Part shown: piece by piece, positions 54,867 through 56,151 of the stretch | How the letters are laid out: each line of letters opens with the position of its first letter | Numbering within the stretch: position 1 is the first letter of the stretch | Assembly: GCA_902782665.1 (NCBI GenBank) | Contig: CACZOA010000043.1 | Coordinates: 1-56,151 of the forward strand | From: an uncultured Bacteroidales bacterium | Lineage (GTDB): Bacteria; Bacteroidota; Bacteroidia; Bacteroidales; Paludibacteraceae | DNA: 56,151 nucleotides | Reading direction: 5' to 3' | Program-made: the position numbers and the translations under genes | Notes under the pieces: generated by a model | Database searches by the model: none | Seen by the model: the letters and a program-made list of their open reading frames with translations, nothing else | What the model was told of the DNA's origin: nothing

Positions 54867-56151
54867 TTATTTAGTGGTTACAGGACGGACAACCATTCCG
54901 TCGTGACGGCCCTGATACATGATTGTAAATCCTTCTGATGTGAACTTAGTCAAATATGCTGTGCCATTATCTTTCTGATTCAAATCAGACGACCAGTAAT
55001 ATCCACTATAACTTGCACTCAAACCGTATCTTGAACGGTATCCTGAAGACGGAAGGAAAATGATATTTCCATTTGTCTTTGAGACTCCTACTCTTCCTGA
55101 GATTCCTGTATTATTGACATTTTCTACGTATGTCCAAGTACAGCCATCTATCAATTCCTTCTGTTCTGCTGAAGATGGAGTGTGCCATTCTGAACCTATA
55201 TTCTGTGTCGCGGCGTCGTCCTCTGGCAAAAGTACAGTATTATTATCGACTGTTCCCCAATTAGTAAGAGTAACATATTTTTTCTGACTATACAATCCGC
55301 CCCACTTATACTGCGACCAACTGTAGCAATCCGACAATGTTGTATCGTCTGGAACGGTTTCTGCCCATGAGAAATGTGTACCTATTTCCTCTGGTTTTGT
55401 TGCACCCACATTACAAGTAGCCCACTTTGTTCCGCTTGGCAATCCTAAGTCGACGTAGGTGTTTCCACCGATAGAGTCTGTGACAGTAACTTCCAGAATA
55501 TATGGCTTTATTTCAATCTTCTCTTCAGCATTCGTTACAGGACGTACCACCATTCCGTCGTGACGACCCTGATACATAATTGTAAACCCTTCTGATGTGA
55601 ACTTGGCCAAGTATGCGGTGCCATTATCATCCTGATTCAAATCAGACGACCAATAATATCCATTAGATTTTGCGCCCCAACCATATTTTGCACGGTATCC
55701 TGAAGATGGAAGGAAAATGATATTTCCATTTGCTTTTGACATACCTACCATTCCAGAGACACCTGTATTATTTACATTCACAACATACGTCCAGATACAT
55801 CCGTCTATCAACTCTTTCTGCTCTACCGACGATGGTGTACGCCATTCTGAACTGAAATTCTGAGTTGCGGCATCGTCTTCTGGAAGTAGTTCTGTGATAT
55901 TATCAACTGTACCCCAATTTGCGAGAGTCACATATTTTTTCTGACTATACAATCCGCCCCACTTATACTGCGACCAGCTATAGCAATCCGACAATGTTGT
56001 GTCATCTGGTGTGATTTCCGCCCAAGAGAAATGAGTGCCAATACCTTCAGGCTTATCTGCACCGACATTATATGTAGCCCACTTTGTTCCGCTTGGCAAT
56101 CCTAAATCGACGTATGTGTCCTTGCCGATTGTTCCACTGACAGTGACTTGC
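54867..56151 (-). CDS. Tandem FISUMP-type domain protein (5' partial)
   Basis: The frame is open to the right edge (first full codon at 56150), so the true start lies outside. At least two ~200-residue domains are joined by VTVTDSIGGNTYVDLGLPSGT. Each has GLPSGTKWAT-x-NVGA, FSWAE, the SQYKWGGLYSQKKYVTL segment, EWRTPSS or EWHTPSS, FLPSSGYR, GYYWSSDLNQ and a terminal GMVVRPV. This is the Fibrobacter-major-paralogous (FISUMP/DUF1566-like) fold, a C-lectin-like domain common on surface proteins of gut Bacteroidetes. The two repeats are ~85-90% identical at DNA level. Function is unknown; adhesion or glycan binding is an inference. Confidence 0.8.
   Translation of the reverse strand, partial: QVTVSGTIGKDTYVDLGLPSGTKWATYNVGADKPEGIGTHFSWAEITPDDTTLSDCYSWSQYKWGGLYSQKKYVTLANWGTVDNITELLPEDDAATQNFSSEWRTPSSVEQKELIDGCIWTYVVNVNNTGVSGMVGMSKANGNIIFLPSSGYRAKYGWGAKSNGYYWSSDLNQDDNGTAYLAKFTSEGFTIMYQGRHDGMVVRPVTNAEEKIEIKPYILEVTVTDSIGGNTYVDLGLPSGTKWATCNVGATKPEEIGTHFSWAETVPDDTTLSDCYSWSQYKWGGLYSQKKYVTLTNWGTVDNNTVLLPEDDAATQNIGSEWHTPSSAEQKELIDGCTWTYVENVNNTGISGRVGVSKTNGNIIFLPSSGYRSRYGLSASYSGYYWSSDLNQKDNGTAYLTKFTSEGFTIMYQGRHDGMVVRPVTTK

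Overview
The window looks like chromosome of an uncultured, fibre-degrading Bacteroidales bacterium, probably from a herbivore gut or rumen. The evidence is TAnnTTTG-type -7 boxes (some with TTTG 19-20 bp upstream), AT-rich leaders that mostly lack a Shine-Dalgarno, the rimP-nusA-infB-cvpA order, DUF2723 and lipoprotein families typical of the phylum, and three glycoside-hydrolase genes ending in type IX secretion (T9SS) C-terminal sorting domains. No rRNA, integrase, transposase or CRISPR array was seen.

Layout. 1-5117: two tandem xylanase genes with near-identical ends and duplicated terminators. The first is cut by the window edge. The second encodes signal peptide, carbohydrate esterase, four GH11 xylanase domains and a T9SS sorting domain, an unusual architecture. 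5161-8278: a tyrosine/histidine ammonia-lyase family enzyme, an outer-membrane beta-barrel and a secreted DUF4348-like protein. 8279-8958: a gene-free, palindrome-rich region. 8959-20839: a co-directional housekeeping block (DUF2723 protein, polysaccharide deacetylase, purD, membrane protein, YqaA-type protein, lipoprotein, mnmG, ABC-F), tightly packed from 14311 on.

20912-27000 (minus): two paralogous TPR proteins, one with a retropepsin-like domain and one whose protease domain has decayed, then YD-repeat proteins (one truncated) flanking a YcxB-like gene. 27101-35585 (minus): AddB-like nuclease, cvpA, infB, nusA, rimP. 35819-40900: lipoprotein, HAD phosphatase, GH3-family acyl-adenylating enzyme with a TetR-type operator pair, SF1 helicase.

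41238-48001 is the accessory stretch: a decaying locus with two in-frame amber codons and a frameshift (DUF1016/YhcG nuclease pseudogene), gene debris, a small orphan, hsp20 with a sigma-54-like promoter, a 38-residue basic microprotein, a Mur ligase with a variant P-loop, thiL, and an intact DUF1016 nuclease gene bracketed by ~90-bp direct repeats that contain the thiL terminator. 48251-56151: SulP transporter, patatin phospholipase, a 121-bp element with perfect 24-bp inverted ends, iron alcohol dehydrogenase, GH9 cellulase with T9SS tail just behind tRNA-Arg, and a tandem FISUMP-type surface protein running off the right edge.

Together the xylanases, their esterase and the GH9 cellulase point to T9SS-exported plant cell-wall degradation rather than a SusCD-type PUL (no SusC/D is present). 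The most distinctive items are the tetra-GH11 enzyme and its tandem copy, the TPR/retropepsin pair with its decayed sister, the direct-repeat-bracketed nuclease cassette, and a dispersed family of GAGACG..CGTCTC hairpins, several of which sit where terminators are expected.
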